From Streptomyces olivochromogenes (lineage in GTDB: Bacteria > Actinomycetota > Actinomycetes > Streptomycetales > Streptomycetaceae): a stretch of 64,000 bases of DNA. A model generated the notes under the pieces. That model had not been told where the DNA came from. It did no database searches and saw nothing but the letters and a program-made list of their open reading frames with translations. A program made the translations under genes and the position numbers. The DNA lies in assembly GCF_001514115.1 (NCBI RefSeq), contig NZ_KQ948466.1, positions 1 through 64,000 on the forward strand, given 5' to 3'. Positions 8,289-17,263 of this stretch are shown piece after piece (the first letter of the stretch is position 1; the number at the start of each line of letters is the position of its first letter).

Positions 8289-10832
8289 ATGACTGGGAGC
8301 GCCGAGCGTGAGGGCCAGGCGCTGAATAGCCTGGCCGCCCTGCTCAGCGGGTCCGTTGCGGACGCGATCCGGGCGGCCCGTGGCTTCGCGGGGGGTGTGT
8401 ACCTGCGCTCCAGCTCCCCCGAACTCCTGCGGCTGGCCGTGCTGGCCGGGTTGCCGGGACAGTTGTTCCGTGGCTGGTGGCGCATGCCCCTGGACCGGCC
8501 GTTCCCGGCCGCCGACTCCCATCGGCTGGGCATGGAGGTGCTGCTCACCGACGCCACCGAGACGATGCGCCGCTATCCGCAGCTCGCGGCGGGGCTGCCG
8601 TTCCAGTTCGGTTCGCTGTACGTCCCCGTCGTGGGCGCCTCCTCGTCCTTCGGGGTCCTGACGGTGCTGCGTCCCTCGGCCTCGGACGCCACCGACGTAC
8701 TGCCGGACCGTGACCGGATGACGGCGGTGGCGGAGAACCTGGGGGCGGCTCTGTCGATCCTGGAGAAGGACGGTGCCGAGGTCGTCTGGGACGGGGAGCC
8801 GATGTGCGTACGGCCGCCCGTCGAGGGTCTGCCGCGTCGCTATGCCGGGCGGTTCACCTGGGACCCGGTCACGGGCGAGGTCACCGGGGACGACGCGCTG
8901 TGGGCCCTGCTCGGCACCGGCGCCGGTGCCTCTCCCAGGACGCCGCAGGCGCTCACCCACACACTGGCCCTCGACGATCCGCATGTGCTGCTGGCCGCGC
9001 TGCACGAGACCGCGGCGGGGCGTCCCCCGGCCCACCCGCTGCCCGTGCACACGGTCAACGGCGGGCTGCGGCTACTGGAGTTGTGGACCTCGGGCAACGC
9101 GCTCGTGCCGCCGTACGCGGTCGGCGGAGCGGTCGTCGATCCGGGCCCGGGCTCGGCGGCCGACAGTGCCGCGGACCTGCTCCCCGAGGGCGTGTTCGCA
9201 CTGGACCGGCTCGGGCTGATCACCTACGTCAATCCGCGCGCCGCCGAGCTCCTCGGCCGGCCGCGGCCGGAACTGCTGGGGCGACCGCTGTGGCAGGCCG
9301 TGCCCTGGCTGAACCAGCCGTCCTACGAGGATCATCTGCGCGGCGCGCTGCTGTCACCGGACCCGGTGCACTTCCAGGTCGCCCGCCCGAGCGGAGGCCG
9401 CCGGACACCCGCGGCGGCCCACGGCGACACCTGGCTGACGATGTCCGTGTATCCCGGCCCCGGCAGTCTGACCTGCAAACTGATCCCCATGGGGCGGGTC
9501 GCGGACACCACGGAGGCCCCCGAGGCCGCGCCGCTCCACGGCCGGCCCGTGGCGAACGGGTCCGGCATCACCGAGCCCACGACCGGCATCACCGCGACGG
9601 CGCTGTACCGGCCCGTCGTCCTGGCCATGGCCCTGACCGAGGCCGTGACGGCCCGGCAGGTGTCCGAGACCGTGATGCGGGAGCTGCTGCCCGCGTTCGG
9701 CGGACGGCGCCTGGCCATCTACCTGTTGCAGGACCGGCGCCTGTACCTGGCCTGGGAGACCGGCTTCCCGCAGGGGTTCCTCGCGCCCTTCGACGGGGTG
9801 GGACTGGACGCCAAGCTGCCCGGGGTGGAGACACTCACCACCGGCCGCCCGCTGTTCTTCGAGTCGATGCCCCAACTGGCCGCCGCCTACCCCGGCATCC
9901 CGCTGGACGCGACGGAGGGTGCCCGGGCCTTCCTGCCGCTGATCGCCTCGGGGCGGCCGGTCGGTTCCTGCATCCTCGGCTTCGACCGTTCGCGCGGCTT
10001 CAGCACGGAGGAACGTTCCGTGCTGACGGCGCTCACCGGACTCATCGCACAGGCCCTGGAGAGAGCGCGGCGCTACGACTCCGAGGCCGCCCTCGCCCGT
10101 GGCCTCCAGGAGGCTCTGCTCCCGCACCGGCTGTCGTCGCACCCGCAGGTGGAGACAGCCGGGCGCTATCTGTCCGGTACCAAGGGGATGGACGTGGGCG
10201 GCGACTGGTACGACGTCGTGGAGGCCGGTGACGCGCTGGCCCTGGTCATCGGCGACGTCCAGGGCCATGGCGTCCAGGCAGCGGCCACCATGGGTCAACT
10301 ACGCAGCGCGGTACGGGCGTTCGCGCTCAGCGACCACCCTCCGGACGAGGTGATGAGCCATACCAACCGGCTGCTCATCGACCTCGACCCGGGCCAGTTC
10401 GCCAGTTGCTGCTACGTGAGGCTGGACCCGGTGACCGGAGTCGCCCGGGCCGCCCGCGCCGGTCACCCGCAGCCCCTGCTGCGCCACCCCGACGGCCGCA
10501 CCGAGCTCCTCGACCTGCCCGGTGGCGTGGTGCTCGGCGTGGCCCCGCGGGCCCGCTACCCGGTGACGGACCTGCTGCTGGAACCCGACGCCGTGCTGGC
10601 CCTCTACACGGACGGGCTGGTCGAGCGCGCCGGGGCCGACATCGACGACGGGATCGAGAAGATCCGCGCGACGCTGTCCCGCGCGGGCACCCCGCACGCC
10701 CGGCCCGGCGCCTCCTCCCTGTCCGGCACCGCGGACCTGCTGACCGCGGAGGCCCGGCAGGCCACCGAGCGCCCCGACGACATCGCGCTCCTGCTCACCA
10801 CCCGCCGCTCCACGCGCGAGGTCCGCCAGTGA
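8289..10832 (+). CDS. GAF-PAS-GAF-SpoIIE (PP2C) phosphatase
   Basis: An 847-aa multidomain Ser/Thr phosphatase. In order: a GAF-like domain (about 20-165), a PAS domain (about 297-350, LPEGVFALDRLGLITYVNPRAAELLG), a second GAF (about 440-595), and a C-terminal PP2C/SpoIIE domain (about 600-840). The phosphatase motifs GGDWYD and VIGDVQGHG with a later LYTDGLVER are present, carrying the metal-binding Asp residues. Such proteins dephosphorylate anti-sigma-factor antagonists in stress or development switches. No anti-sigma or antagonist gene lies beside it, and no RsbW-like kinase domain is attached, so the partner is encoded elsewhere. ATG at 8289 is preceded by GAGGG. Confidence 0.93.
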   Translation: MTGSAEREGQALNSLAALLSGSVADAIRAARGFAGGVYLRSSSPELLRLAVLAGLPGQLFRGWWRMPLDRPFPAADSHRLGMEVLLTDATETMRRYPQLAAGLPFQFGSLYVPVVGASSSFGVLTVLRPSASDATDVLPDRDRMTAVAENLGAALSILEKDGAEVVWDGEPMCVRPPVEGLPRRYAGRFTWDPVTGEVTGDDALWALLGTGAGASPRTPQALTHTLALDDPHVLLAALHETAAGRPPAHPLPVHTVNGGLRLLELWTSGNALVPPYAVGGAVVDPGPGSAADSAADLLPEGVFALDRLGLITYVNPRAAELLGRPRPELLGRPLWQAVPWLNQPSYEDHLRGALLSPDPVHFQVARPSGGRRTPAAAHGDTWLTMSVYPGPGSLTCKLIPMGRVADTTEAPEAAPLHGRPVANGSGITEPTTGITATALYRPVVLAMALTEAVTARQVSETVMRELLPAFGGRRLAIYLLQDRRLYLAWETGFPQGFLAPFDGVGLDAKLPGVETLTTGRPLFFESMPQLAAAYPGIPLDATEGARAFLPLIASGRPVGSCILGFDRSRGFSTEERSVLTALTGLIAQALERARRYDSEAALARGLQEALLPHRLSSHPQVETAGRYLSGTKGMDVGGDWYDVVEAGDALALVIGDVQGHGVQAAATMGQLRSAVRAFALSDHPPDEVMSHTNRLLIDLDPGQFASCCYVRLDPVTGVARAARAGHPQPLLRHPDGRTELLDLPGGVVLGVAPRARYPVTDLLLEPDAVLALYTDGLVERAGADIDDGIEKIRATLSRAGTPHARPGASSLSGTADLLTAEARQATERPDDIALLLTTRRSTREVRQ

Positions 10833-10842
10833 CCCGGCGAGC

Positions 10843-11730
10843 TCACCAGCGTGCTCCCCCGGCAGCAGTTGAGCATCCCGCTTCTCCGGCATGATCCGCT
10901 GAGGCGAGGGTGCGCAGACGGTCGTGGCTGGGTGTGCCGGGCTCGGCGGTCAGGGTGATGAGCTGCTGGTCGGGGTCGGCGGTGCAGGTGAGGAAGGACC
11001 AGTCCAGGGTGAGCTGCCCGGCGATCGGATGGTTCAGGACCTTCGTGCCCCTGCCCTGGACGGCGACGCGATGGGCGCCCCACCACCGGCGGAAGTCGGG
11101 GTCCTGAAGTGACAGCTCGCCCACCAGTTCTGCCAGCCGTGGATCCTTCGGGTCCCGGGCGGCCGCCATGCGCAGCTGTGCCAGGCTGATCTGTGCCACC
11201 CGGTCCCAGTCCGGGTACAGCGCTCTGATGGCCGGTTCGCAGAAGACCAGCCGTACGAAGTTGCGCTTCCTTTCCGGGATCCGCGCGAAGTCGGTGAACA
11301 GGGCGGCGGCCATGGGGTTCCAGGCGAGGATGTCCGTGCGCCGGCCCAGGACGACGGCCGGCGTGGTGGACAGGTCGTCCAGCAGCCGCCGCAGCTCCGG
11401 CTGGACCTTCTGCGTGGTGCGCCGACGGGGCCGGGCGGCGTCCCGGCCTGACAGTTCGAACATGTAGGCACGCTCGCCGTCGTCGAGCCGGAGAACACGC
11501 GCAAGAGTGTCCAGCACCGGTTCGGAAGCCTGGCGGCGGCCCTGCTCCAGGCGCGTGTAGTAGTCGGGGCTGATCGATGCCAGCAGGGCCACTTCCTCCC
11601 GGCGCAGACCCTTGACCCTGCGTCTACCGCCGGCCGAATCGGGCAGCCCGACCTGGGCCGGGCTCAGCTCCATGCGCCGAGCCTTGAGAAAGGCGCCCAG
11701 TTCGCCGTGGTCCGCGTTGCTGCTGCTCAT
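10843..11730 (-). CDS. XRE-family regulator with MmyB-like ligand domain
   Basis: A 295-aa regulator. Residues about 10-85 form an HTH_31-type helix-turn-helix (LRREEVALLASISPDYYTRLEQGRR). The rest is a MmyB-like PAS-related domain (ILAWNPMAAALF, NFVRLVF, then LVGELSLQDPDFRRWWGAHRV). This family is abundant in Streptomyces and often controls a divergent oxidoreductase or hydrolase gene. Here the divergent neighbour is an alpha/beta hydrolase. The start at 11730 is the natural N-terminus; the longer open frame to 12933 lies over the hydrolase gene. It ends 11 bp from the convergent phosphatase gene. Confidence 0.92.
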   Translation of the reverse strand: MSSSNADHGELGAFLKARRMELSPAQVGLPDSAGGRRRVKGLRREEVALLASISPDYYTRLEQGRRQASEPVLDTLARVLRLDDGERAYMFELSGRDAARPRRRTTQKVQPELRRLLDDLSTTPAVVLGRRTDILAWNPMAAALFTDFARIPERKRNFVRLVFCEPAIRALYPDWDRVAQISLAQLRMAAARDPKDPRLAELVGELSLQDPDFRRWWGAHRVAVQGRGTKVLNHPIAGQLTLDWSFLTCTADPDQQLITLTAEPGTPSHDRLRTLASADHAGEAGCSTAAGGARW

Positions 11731-11776
11731 AGGCACCAGTCTTGCAGCGCGCCCTGACCGTGACAGGGGGCCTGGT

Positions 11777-11806
11777 CTGTCCCAGGACAGCGCTGTCCGG
11801 GGACAC
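11777..11806. promoter_or_regulatory. alternating CTGTCC/GGACAG operator array
   Basis: Four 6-bp half-sites follow each other at 8-bp pitch in alternating orientation: CTGTCC (11777), GGACAG (11785), CTGTCC (11793), GGACAC (11801). The central part is a perfect 14-bp palindrome, 11785-11798. The array lies between the divergent XRE regulator (start 11730) and the hydrolase (start 11959), so it is the likely binding site of that regulator. Confidence 0.6.
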
Positions 11807-11958
11807 AGGACGCCTCTTACCCGCCCGCGCACTGCGTGCGAGTGTCGGTGATGTGACCGGAGGACGGCCGCCCCGAAGCGGCAGGCCTTCCCGGACGAAT
11901 CCCTCCTGTCCACGGTCACGGCACTCTCTCTCACCTGCGCCAGGAGACACAGAGCACC

Positions 11959-12876
11959 ATGAAGACCAGCGTCACCTTTCCCAGCAGCGGTCTCGCCCTC
12001 GCCGGGATCCTCTTCACCCCCGACGACCACATCTACGGCAGGTTGCCGGCCGTTGTCATCTCCCATCCGGGAGGCGGCGTGAAGGAGCAGAGCCCGAGTG
12101 TCTACGCCGAGCGCCTGGCCGGTGCCGGGTTCGCCGCGCTCGTCTTCGACGCCGCCCACCAGGGCGAGAGCGAGGGTGAGCCGCGAGGTCTGGAGAACCC
12201 CTTCCAGCGGGCCGAGGACATCAAGTCCGCCGTGACCTGTCTGACCACCCTTGACGACATCGACCCGGACCGTATCGGGGCTCTGGGGATCTGCGCGTCC
12301 GGCGGTTACGTCCCCTACGCCGCGCAGACCGACCACCGCATCAAGAGCGTCGCCACGGTCAGCGCCGTGGACCTCGGGTCGGTGTTCCGTGAGGGACCGG
12401 GCCGCACACAGGACCCGGCGATCCTCCAGGCCCTGCTCGACCAGGCAGGTGCCCTGCGCACCGCGGAAGCACGCGGCGCGGCCCCGTATCTGGAGGCATG
12501 GATTCCCGACAACGCCGAGGAGCTGCTGGAGACCGCCGGCAGGCAGTTCCGGGAGACGTTCGAGTTCTACCGCACCCCGCGCGGTCACCACCCCCGGGCG
12601 AACCAGGGATGGGTACTGCGCAGCATCGACCTGATCGCCCAGTACGACTCGTACGCGATGATCCGGCTCATCTCGCCCCGTCCCCTGCTGATGATCGCCG
12701 GTTCGCAGGCGGAGAGCGGCTACTTCAGCCGGGAAGCGGTCGAGAAGGCGGCCGAGCCCAAGGAACTGTTCGTCATCGACGGCGCCACCCATATCGACCT
12801 GTACGACAAGGACGAGTACGTCACCCCCGCCGTCGCCAAGCTCACCGAATTCTTCGGCAAGCACCTGGCTGGGTGA
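11959..12876 (+). CDS. alpha/beta hydrolase (dienelactone-hydrolase-like)
   Basis: A 305-aa cytoplasmic alpha/beta hydrolase. The nucleophile elbow is GICASGGY (Ser near residue 117), the oxyanion region is ISHPGGG near residue 35, and a late GATHIDLYD supplies the catalytic His. A catalytic Asp probably lies just after the MIAGSQAESG strand. It resembles YcjY/DLH-type acylhydrolases, whose substrates are mostly unknown. It is divergent from the XRE regulator, which probably controls it through the intervening palindromes. AGGAG lies upstream of the ATG at a rather long distance. Confidence 0.85.
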   Translation: MKTSVTFPSSGLALAGILFTPDDHIYGRLPAVVISHPGGGVKEQSPSVYAERLAGAGFAALVFDAAHQGESEGEPRGLENPFQRAEDIKSAVTCLTTLDDIDPDRIGALGICASGGYVPYAAQTDHRIKSVATVSAVDLGSVFREGPGRTQDPAILQALLDQAGALRTAEARGAAPYLEAWIPDNAEELLETAGRQFRETFEFYRTPRGHHPRANQGWVLRSIDLIAQYDSYAMIRLISPRPLLMIAGSQAESGYFSREAVEKAAEPKELFVIDGATHIDLYDKDEYVTPAVAKLTEFFGKHLAG

Positions 12877-12934
12877 CAAAGCGCCCTCAGGCACGGACCG
12901 CTCGGCGCCGGTCTCGTGGGACTTGAAGCGCACT

Positions 12935-13603
12935 TCAACGCAGGGCCTTGAACGGTCCCTCCAGAGCCGCCCACTGCAGCAGCATGATCGTCTTGGCGTC
13001 GGCGATCTCCCCGGAGCGGATCATGGCCAGTGCGGTGCGGAAGGGCAGCTCGACGATCTCGATGTCCTCGCCCTCCTCGTCGAGGCCGCCGCCTTCGTGG
13101 GTGCGGGTGGACGGGCCGTAGGTGGCGGCGTAGAAGCTGACCCGCTCGGTGACCGAGCCCGGGCTCATGTAGACGTCGAAGACATGCTGCACGGCGCCGA
13201 CGGTGTGCCCGGTCTCCTCGATGACCTCGCGCCGCACGGCGACTTCGGGATGCTCGTCGTCCTCGTCGAGCAGGCCGCCCGGGGTCTCGACCAGCATGCC
13301 GTCGGGGTGGCCGTTGGTGTACACGGGGTAGCGGAACTGCCTGGTCAGCAGCACGGTTTCGCGCTCGGCGTCGTACAGCAGGAGGGTGGCTCCGTTGCCG
13401 CGGTCGTGCGTCTCGCGTTCCTGGGTGCTCCAGGTGCCGTCGGCGTGCTGGAAGTCGAAGGTGGTGGTGCGCTCCACGTACCAGTGGCTGGACAGGAGCG
13501 TGACTTCGCGGACCTTGACCCGGGGGTTGCCGGTCAGATCGCGGCCGACGCGGTCGAGTCCGGTACGGCCCCGGCGGTCCGGGGTGTCGATTCCCGCGGT
13601 CAT
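12935..13603 (-). CDS. NUDIX hydrolase (NudK/ADP-sugar type)
   Basis: A 222-aa NUDIX pyrophosphatase. The Nudix box is REVIEETGH preceded by GGLLDEDDEH, with one extra residue relative to the canonical spacing. The N-terminal RDLTGNPRVKVREVTLLSSHWY and VLLTRQFRYPV segments resemble NudK/GDP-mannose and ADP-sugar pyrophosphatases. The reaction would be cleavage of a nucleoside diphosphate linked to a sugar. ATG at 13603 is preferred over an upstream in-frame ATG at 13657, because the family homology begins near here. Convergent with the hydrolase gene. Confidence 0.88.
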   Translation of the reverse strand: MTAGIDTPDRRGRTGLDRVGRDLTGNPRVKVREVTLLSSHWYVERTTTFDFQHADGTWSTQERETHDRGNGATLLLYDAERETVLLTRQFRYPVYTNGHPDGMLVETPGGLLDEDDEHPEVAVRREVIEETGHTVGAVQHVFDVYMSPGSVTERVSFYAATYGPSTRTHEGGGLDEEGEDIEIVELPFRTALAMIRSGEIADAKTIMLLQWAALEGPFKALR

Positions 13604-13710
13604 CGTGTGCGGGCCGGACGGGGGCGGGAGAAGTGGTTCATGACCACTGTCTACCATCCCGGCCCGAACATCGAGGCCACAGCGGGGCTTCGCCCGTCTA
13701 GGCTCACGGC

Positions 13711-14064
13711 ATGGAACAGACGGAGATCATCCTGCGCGCCATCGGCGTGCTCACCGAGACCAACGCGATGGTGCGCAGGATCGCCCAGGACGAGAACGCC
13801 GAGGTCGACTCGGCCGAAACCCAACTGGGCGCGCTCGTCACGGAGGTGTTCCCCAGGGTGGAGGTGCCAGGGGACGCCGGTCCCGCGGAGGCAGGGCAGG
13901 CCGTCGCGGACGCCTACCTCCCCGCCACCATCTCGCTCGTGGGAGCCTTCGCGTTCCTCTTCTCCGAACTCGCCGACCTCCACGACTCCGGACGCACCGA
14001 CGTCAAGACGGCCGACCTGCTCCAGGACCTCGCCCTGCGCATGTCGAGGGCCGACAACTCCTAG
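13711..14064 (+). CDS. conserved hypothetical protein, 117 aa
   Basis: A small acidic protein, predicted mostly helical, with a hydrophobic stretch (ATISLVGAFAFLFSELADLHD) in the second half. It has no signal peptide and no motif I recognise. Codon use is normal for the window, and the gene ends shortly before a strong bidirectional terminator, so I take it as real. It is divergent from the NUDIX gene with about 107 bp between them. Function unknown. Confidence 0.65.
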   Translation: MEQTEIILRAIGVLTETNAMVRRIAQDENAEVDSAETQLGALVTEVFPRVEVPGDAGPAEAGQAVADAYLPATISLVGAFAFLFSELADLHDSGRTDVKTADLLQDLALRMSRADNS

Positions 14065-14118
14065 GACCTGTCAGGGCTGTCCCGATCCCGGGAGTGAGGC
14101 CGGCGCGAGGGTTTCCGG

Positions 14119-14151
14119 GCCCGGGCGTTCCTCGGTGCGGAACGCCCGGGC
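14119..14151. terminator. strong bidirectional terminator
   Basis: A perfect 13-bp GC-rich inverted repeat: arms 14119-14131 and 14139-14151, 7-base loop. It sits between the convergent 117-aa gene (ends 14064) and the GH16 gene (ends 14157) and can serve both. Confidence 0.8.
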
Positions 14152-14156
14152 GCCGG

Positions 14157-16040
14157 TCAACTCTTCTGCTCCACGCGCACCCAGTCGACCTCGGCCCGCA
14201 CTCCCCCGGCCGCGACCTGGTCGACACTTGACTGCGGCAGCCCCCAGTACGGAGTGGTGACCTTGTTCCATCCCGCGGGGTAGGCGCCGCCCAGGGCGAG
14301 GTTGAGGATGACGTACTGGCTGTGGTCGAAGACCCATTGGCCGCGGGTCGATTCCAGCTTGTTGCGCGTCGTCTCCTGGACCAGGGCGTCGTCGACGTAG
14401 AAGCGCATGGCTGTCGGTGTCCACTCCACGGCGTACGTGTGCCACTGGTCGGCACGGCCCCCCGCGGGGTAGGTCTGCCGGGCGCCGATGTTGCCGTCGG
14501 CCGAGTAGCCGGGGCCGTGCAGGGCCGTGCTGGTCCAGTCCCCGTAGCCTATGTTCTCCATGATGTCCGTCTCGCCGGAAGCCGGCCACGAGACGGACGG
14601 GTCGTCGACGTTGCTGCCCAGCAGCCAGAACGCGGGCCAGAAGCCGTCGCCGACCGGCAGCTTCATCCGGGCGCTGACCCGGCCGTAGGTGAAGTCCAAC
14701 TTGGTGTGGGTGTCGATCCGCCCGGAGGTGAGGTCGTAGGTCCCGCCCCCGGCCTGGGTGCAGCCCTTGCAGTACTTGGCCTTCAGGAGAAGGCTCCCGT
14801 TCTCGGTGCTGATGTTGTCGGTGGAGTCGACGTACGCCTGCGACTCCCCGTTGACCGGGCCCATCTCCTGTCCGGTTCTGACCACCCGCCACTTGGAGCG
14901 GTCGAGACTCGTGCCCGTGAAGTCGTCGAAGAACGTCGTCCGGTACGTGCCCGACTGTTCCCCGGGCAGAGCGGGATACGCGGCCGCGGCGCTGCCTCCC
15001 GTACCCCAGACCTGGAACTCGTAGAGGGAGTAGCCGAACTGGGCCGTCGCGGGCGCGGGGTTGTAGAAGGACCGGCGTTCCTTGCCGAGCATGCGCACAT
15101 AGCGGCCGGTCACGGGCTGCGGGAGGGTGACGGAGTCGTGGCGGCCCACCGCGTCCGCGGGGGACTTCACGTCGGCGCGGCGGGCGGCGACCTCGGCGGC
15201 CGACGGCTGGTAGACGGTGCGCCAGGTTCTGTTGTCGTCGGAGACCTGGAGTTGGTAGTCGACCGCGTAGGCCGCCTCCCAGTACAGGTCGACGGTGTTG
15301 ATGGTCGAGGTCGCGCCCAGGTCGACGGAGATCCACCGGTCGGCGTTCCAGTCACTGGACCAGCGGGTCGAGTCGGCCTTGAGGTCGGCCGGCCAGCCTC
15401 CGTCGGTCACGAAGGCGGGTGAATTGCCCGCGTGCTGGTAGAGGTTGGAGTAGGCCGGGTGGTTCAGCGCGAGATTGGTGCGGGTCGTCGAGGCCGGGGC
15501 CGGTTCGCCGCCGTAGACCTTGAAGGAGTACAACGAGTAGCCGTACGGAGTGGCCCGTTCGATGCCGCGCAGCCGTACGTAGCGGCCGGTGACCTCCTGC
15601 GGATAGGTGTGGGCGGTGACCGAGCCTCCGGAGCCGCTGGTCTCGGTGAAGAACGGCGTCCAGTCGGTGCCGTTCCTGGACGCCTCCAGGACGTATCGCT
15701 TGCCGTAGGCGGCCTCCCAGTCCAGGACGACCCGGTCGATGCGCAGGGTGGCACCCAGGTCGATACGGATCCAGGCGTCGTCCGCGAACTGGCTCGACCA
15801 GCGGGTCGAGGCGTCGCCGTCGAAGGCGAGGCCCGGTGTGGTGCCGGGGTTCTCGCTGCCCGAGGCGGTCACGGCGCCGGGGTTCGCGGTGTAGGCGGCA
15901 GCGGCCCGGTCGGTGTCCCAGGTGGCGTCGGCGGCCGCGGCGACGCGCTCGGGCGCCCGGACGGCGAAGGCCGGTGCCGGCGAGAGCAGTGACAGGGTGG
16001 CGAGGGCGATCATCAGCGTGCGGTGGGTGCGGGATGGCAT
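14157..16040 (-). CDS. secreted GH16 glucanase with two discoidin domains
   Basis: A 627-aa secreted hydrolase. A signal peptide (LMIALATLSLLSPAPAFA) ends near residue 26. Two F5/8 type C (discoidin/CBM32-like) domains follow, about 55-185 and 190-355. The C-terminal GH16 domain spans about 375-627 and carries ETDIME at 490-495, the variant ExDxxE motif holding the nucleophile and acid/base Glu. The fold and context point to an endo-beta-1,3(4)-glucanase (laminarinase type), but GH16 also includes agarases and carrageenases, so the substrate is inferred. ATG at 16040 has AGGAG upstream. A LacI-type gene is directly upstream, and three palindromic repeats lie between them. Confidence 0.88.
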   Translation of the reverse strand: MPSRTHRTLMIALATLSLLSPAPAFAVRAPERVAAAADATWDTDRAAAAYTANPGAVTASGSENPGTTPGLAFDGDASTRWSSQFADDAWIRIDLGATLRIDRVVLDWEAAYGKRYVLEASRNGTDWTPFFTETSGSGGSVTAHTYPQEVTGRYVRLRGIERATPYGYSLYSFKVYGGEPAPASTTRTNLALNHPAYSNLYQHAGNSPAFVTDGGWPADLKADSTRWSSDWNADRWISVDLGATSTINTVDLYWEAAYAVDYQLQVSDDNRTWRTVYQPSAAEVAARRADVKSPADAVGRHDSVTLPQPVTGRYVRMLGKERRSFYNPAPATAQFGYSLYEFQVWGTGGSAAAAYPALPGEQSGTYRTTFFDDFTGTSLDRSKWRVVRTGQEMGPVNGESQAYVDSTDNISTENGSLLLKAKYCKGCTQAGGGTYDLTSGRIDTHTKLDFTYGRVSARMKLPVGDGFWPAFWLLGSNVDDPSVSWPASGETDIMENIGYGDWTSTALHGPGYSADGNIGARQTYPAGGRADQWHTYAVEWTPTAMRFYVDDALVQETTRNKLESTRGQWVFDHSQYVILNLALGGAYPAGWNKVTTPYWGLPQSSVDQVAAGGVRAEVDWVRVEQKS

Positions 16041-16156
16041 GCGGCTCTCCTGAGGGAGGTTGGGGGTGCCGGTTCCGTGCTGATGTGCGGGTTGGTCACG
16101 CGGTGACGTCCGGGTGCTCCGGCGCCGATCGAGCGCCGTTTCCTGAAGCGATCCGA

Positions 16157-16225
16157 TCCCGAAGACAGACTCCAAAGACTCCCGAAGACAGGCTCCGGAG
16201 CCTCCCGAACGCAAGCTCTAGAGCG
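16157..16225. repeat. three 23-bp imperfect repeats with palindromes
   Basis: Units 16157-16179, 16180-16202 and 16203-16225 share TCCCGAA at the left and a symmetric right end. The right ends include GGCTCCGGAGCC (16191-16202, perfect 12-bp palindrome) and GCTCTAGAGC (16215-16224, perfect 10-bp). The centres are exactly 23 bp apart. The last palindrome overlaps the lacI stop codon. The array lies upstream of the GH16 start and is the likely operator set for the adjacent LacI protein. Confidence 0.6.
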
Positions 16226-17213
16226 CCGGCGTCGACCGGCGCGCGATCATGTGCGTGGGCAGGACGACGGGGGTGGTCGGCGGCTCCTGACCGGCGAGGC
16301 GGGCCAGGAGGAGGCGGGCGGCCGTCTCGCCCATCTCCCGCATGGGTTGGCGGACGGTGCTCAGTGAGGGCTCGGTGTGGCGGGCCACCGGAATGTCGTC
16401 GAAGCCGATCACCGCGATGTCCTCGGGCACCCGGATCCCGGCGTCCCGCAGGGCGCCCAGCGCGCCCACCGCGGCGAGGTCGTTGTGTGCGAAGACCGCG
16501 TCGAACTCCCGCCCCTCGGCGAGCAGTCGACGCACCGTCGCTCGCCCGTCGGCCTCGGTGAAGTCGCCCTCGACGACGAGTTCGAGCCCCACGCCGTGCT
16601 CGGCGCAGGTGGCTCGGAACCCTGCGAGCCGGTCGCGTACACAACCGAAACGCGCGGGCCCGGTGAGGACCAGCGGCCTGCGCCGGCCCCCTGCCAGCAG
16701 GTGACGTGCGGCCGCCGCTCCGCCCTCGGTGTTGGCGGCCGTGACGGACGGGAACTCCGGGTGGTGTCCCCGGTCGTCGACGAGGACGACGGGCAGACCG
16801 TCGCGGTGCAGCGCCGTCAACATCCCGAGGGTGTTCTCCGGCTCCACCACGAGCAGCCCGTCGAAGGCGCGCGCCGACACCTGGCCGGTGAAGCGGGCGA
16901 CGGACTCGGCGCCCCGGTTGCAGGTGAACAGCAACAACCCGAAGTCGGCGGCCTCCACCGTGTCGACGACGCCCTGCAGTACCTCGCCCATCCACGGCCA
17001 GGTCAGTGAGGGCACCAGCATGCCCACCGTCCGGCTGCTGCCGCGGGCCAGCCCGACAGCACCCGAACTGGGTACATAGCCCATACGGTCGATGACCTCG
17101 CGGACGCGGGCGGCAGTCGACGCGTCGACCTCGCCACGGGTGTTCAGCACCCGCGACACGGTCGTCTTGCTCACGCCGGCCGCCTGGGCCACATCGACGA
17201 TGGTCACGGCCAC
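16218..17213 (-). CDS. LacI-family regulator, likely of the GH16 gene
   Basis: A 331-aa LacI/GalR regulator. The N-terminal helix-turn-helix is VTIVDVAQAAGVSKTTVSRVLN. A periplasmic-binding-like sensor domain follows, with the family phrases FDAVFAHNDLAAVGAL and IAVIGFDDIPVARH. GTG at 17213 is chosen because GGGAGG lies five bases upstream and this puts the helix-turn-helix at the N-terminus; the longer open frame adds a proline-rich tail unlike LacI proteins. It is followed by the GH16 gene on the same strand, which it probably represses in the absence of a glucan oligosaccharide. Confidence 0.9.
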   Translation of the reverse strand: MAVTIVDVAQAAGVSKTTVSRVLNTRGEVDASTAARVREVIDRMGYVPSSGAVGLARGSSRTVGMLVPSLTWPWMGEVLQGVVDTVEAADFGLLLFTCNRGAESVARFTGQVSARAFDGLLVVEPENTLGMLTALHRDGLPVVLVDDRGHHPEFPSVTAANTEGGAAAARHLLAGGRRRPLVLTGPARFGCVRDRLAGFRATCAEHGVGLELVVEGDFTEADGRATVRRLLAEGREFDAVFAHNDLAAVGALGALRDAGIRVPEDIAVIGFDDIPVARHTEPSLSTVRQPMREMGETAARLLLARLAGQEPPTTPVVLPTHMIARRSTPAL

Positions 17214-17263
17214 AACTGCCTCCCGGCACACGGGGATCGCGGCTTCACGCGCCAGGGGCCCAA

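Noticed and set aside
11731..12933. N-terminal extension of the XRE regulator
   Set aside because: The extension runs antisense over the alpha/beta hydrolase; the natural helix-turn-helix start is at 11730.
12923..12938. TTGAAG-CGCA-CTTCAA hairpin at the NUDIX stop codon
   Set aside because: Only a 6-bp stem overlapping the stop codon; too weak to call a terminator.
16157..16225. Could the 23-bp repeats be a CRISPR fragment?
   Set aside because: Units are directly adjacent without spacers and contain palindromes fitting LacI operators; no cas genes nearby.
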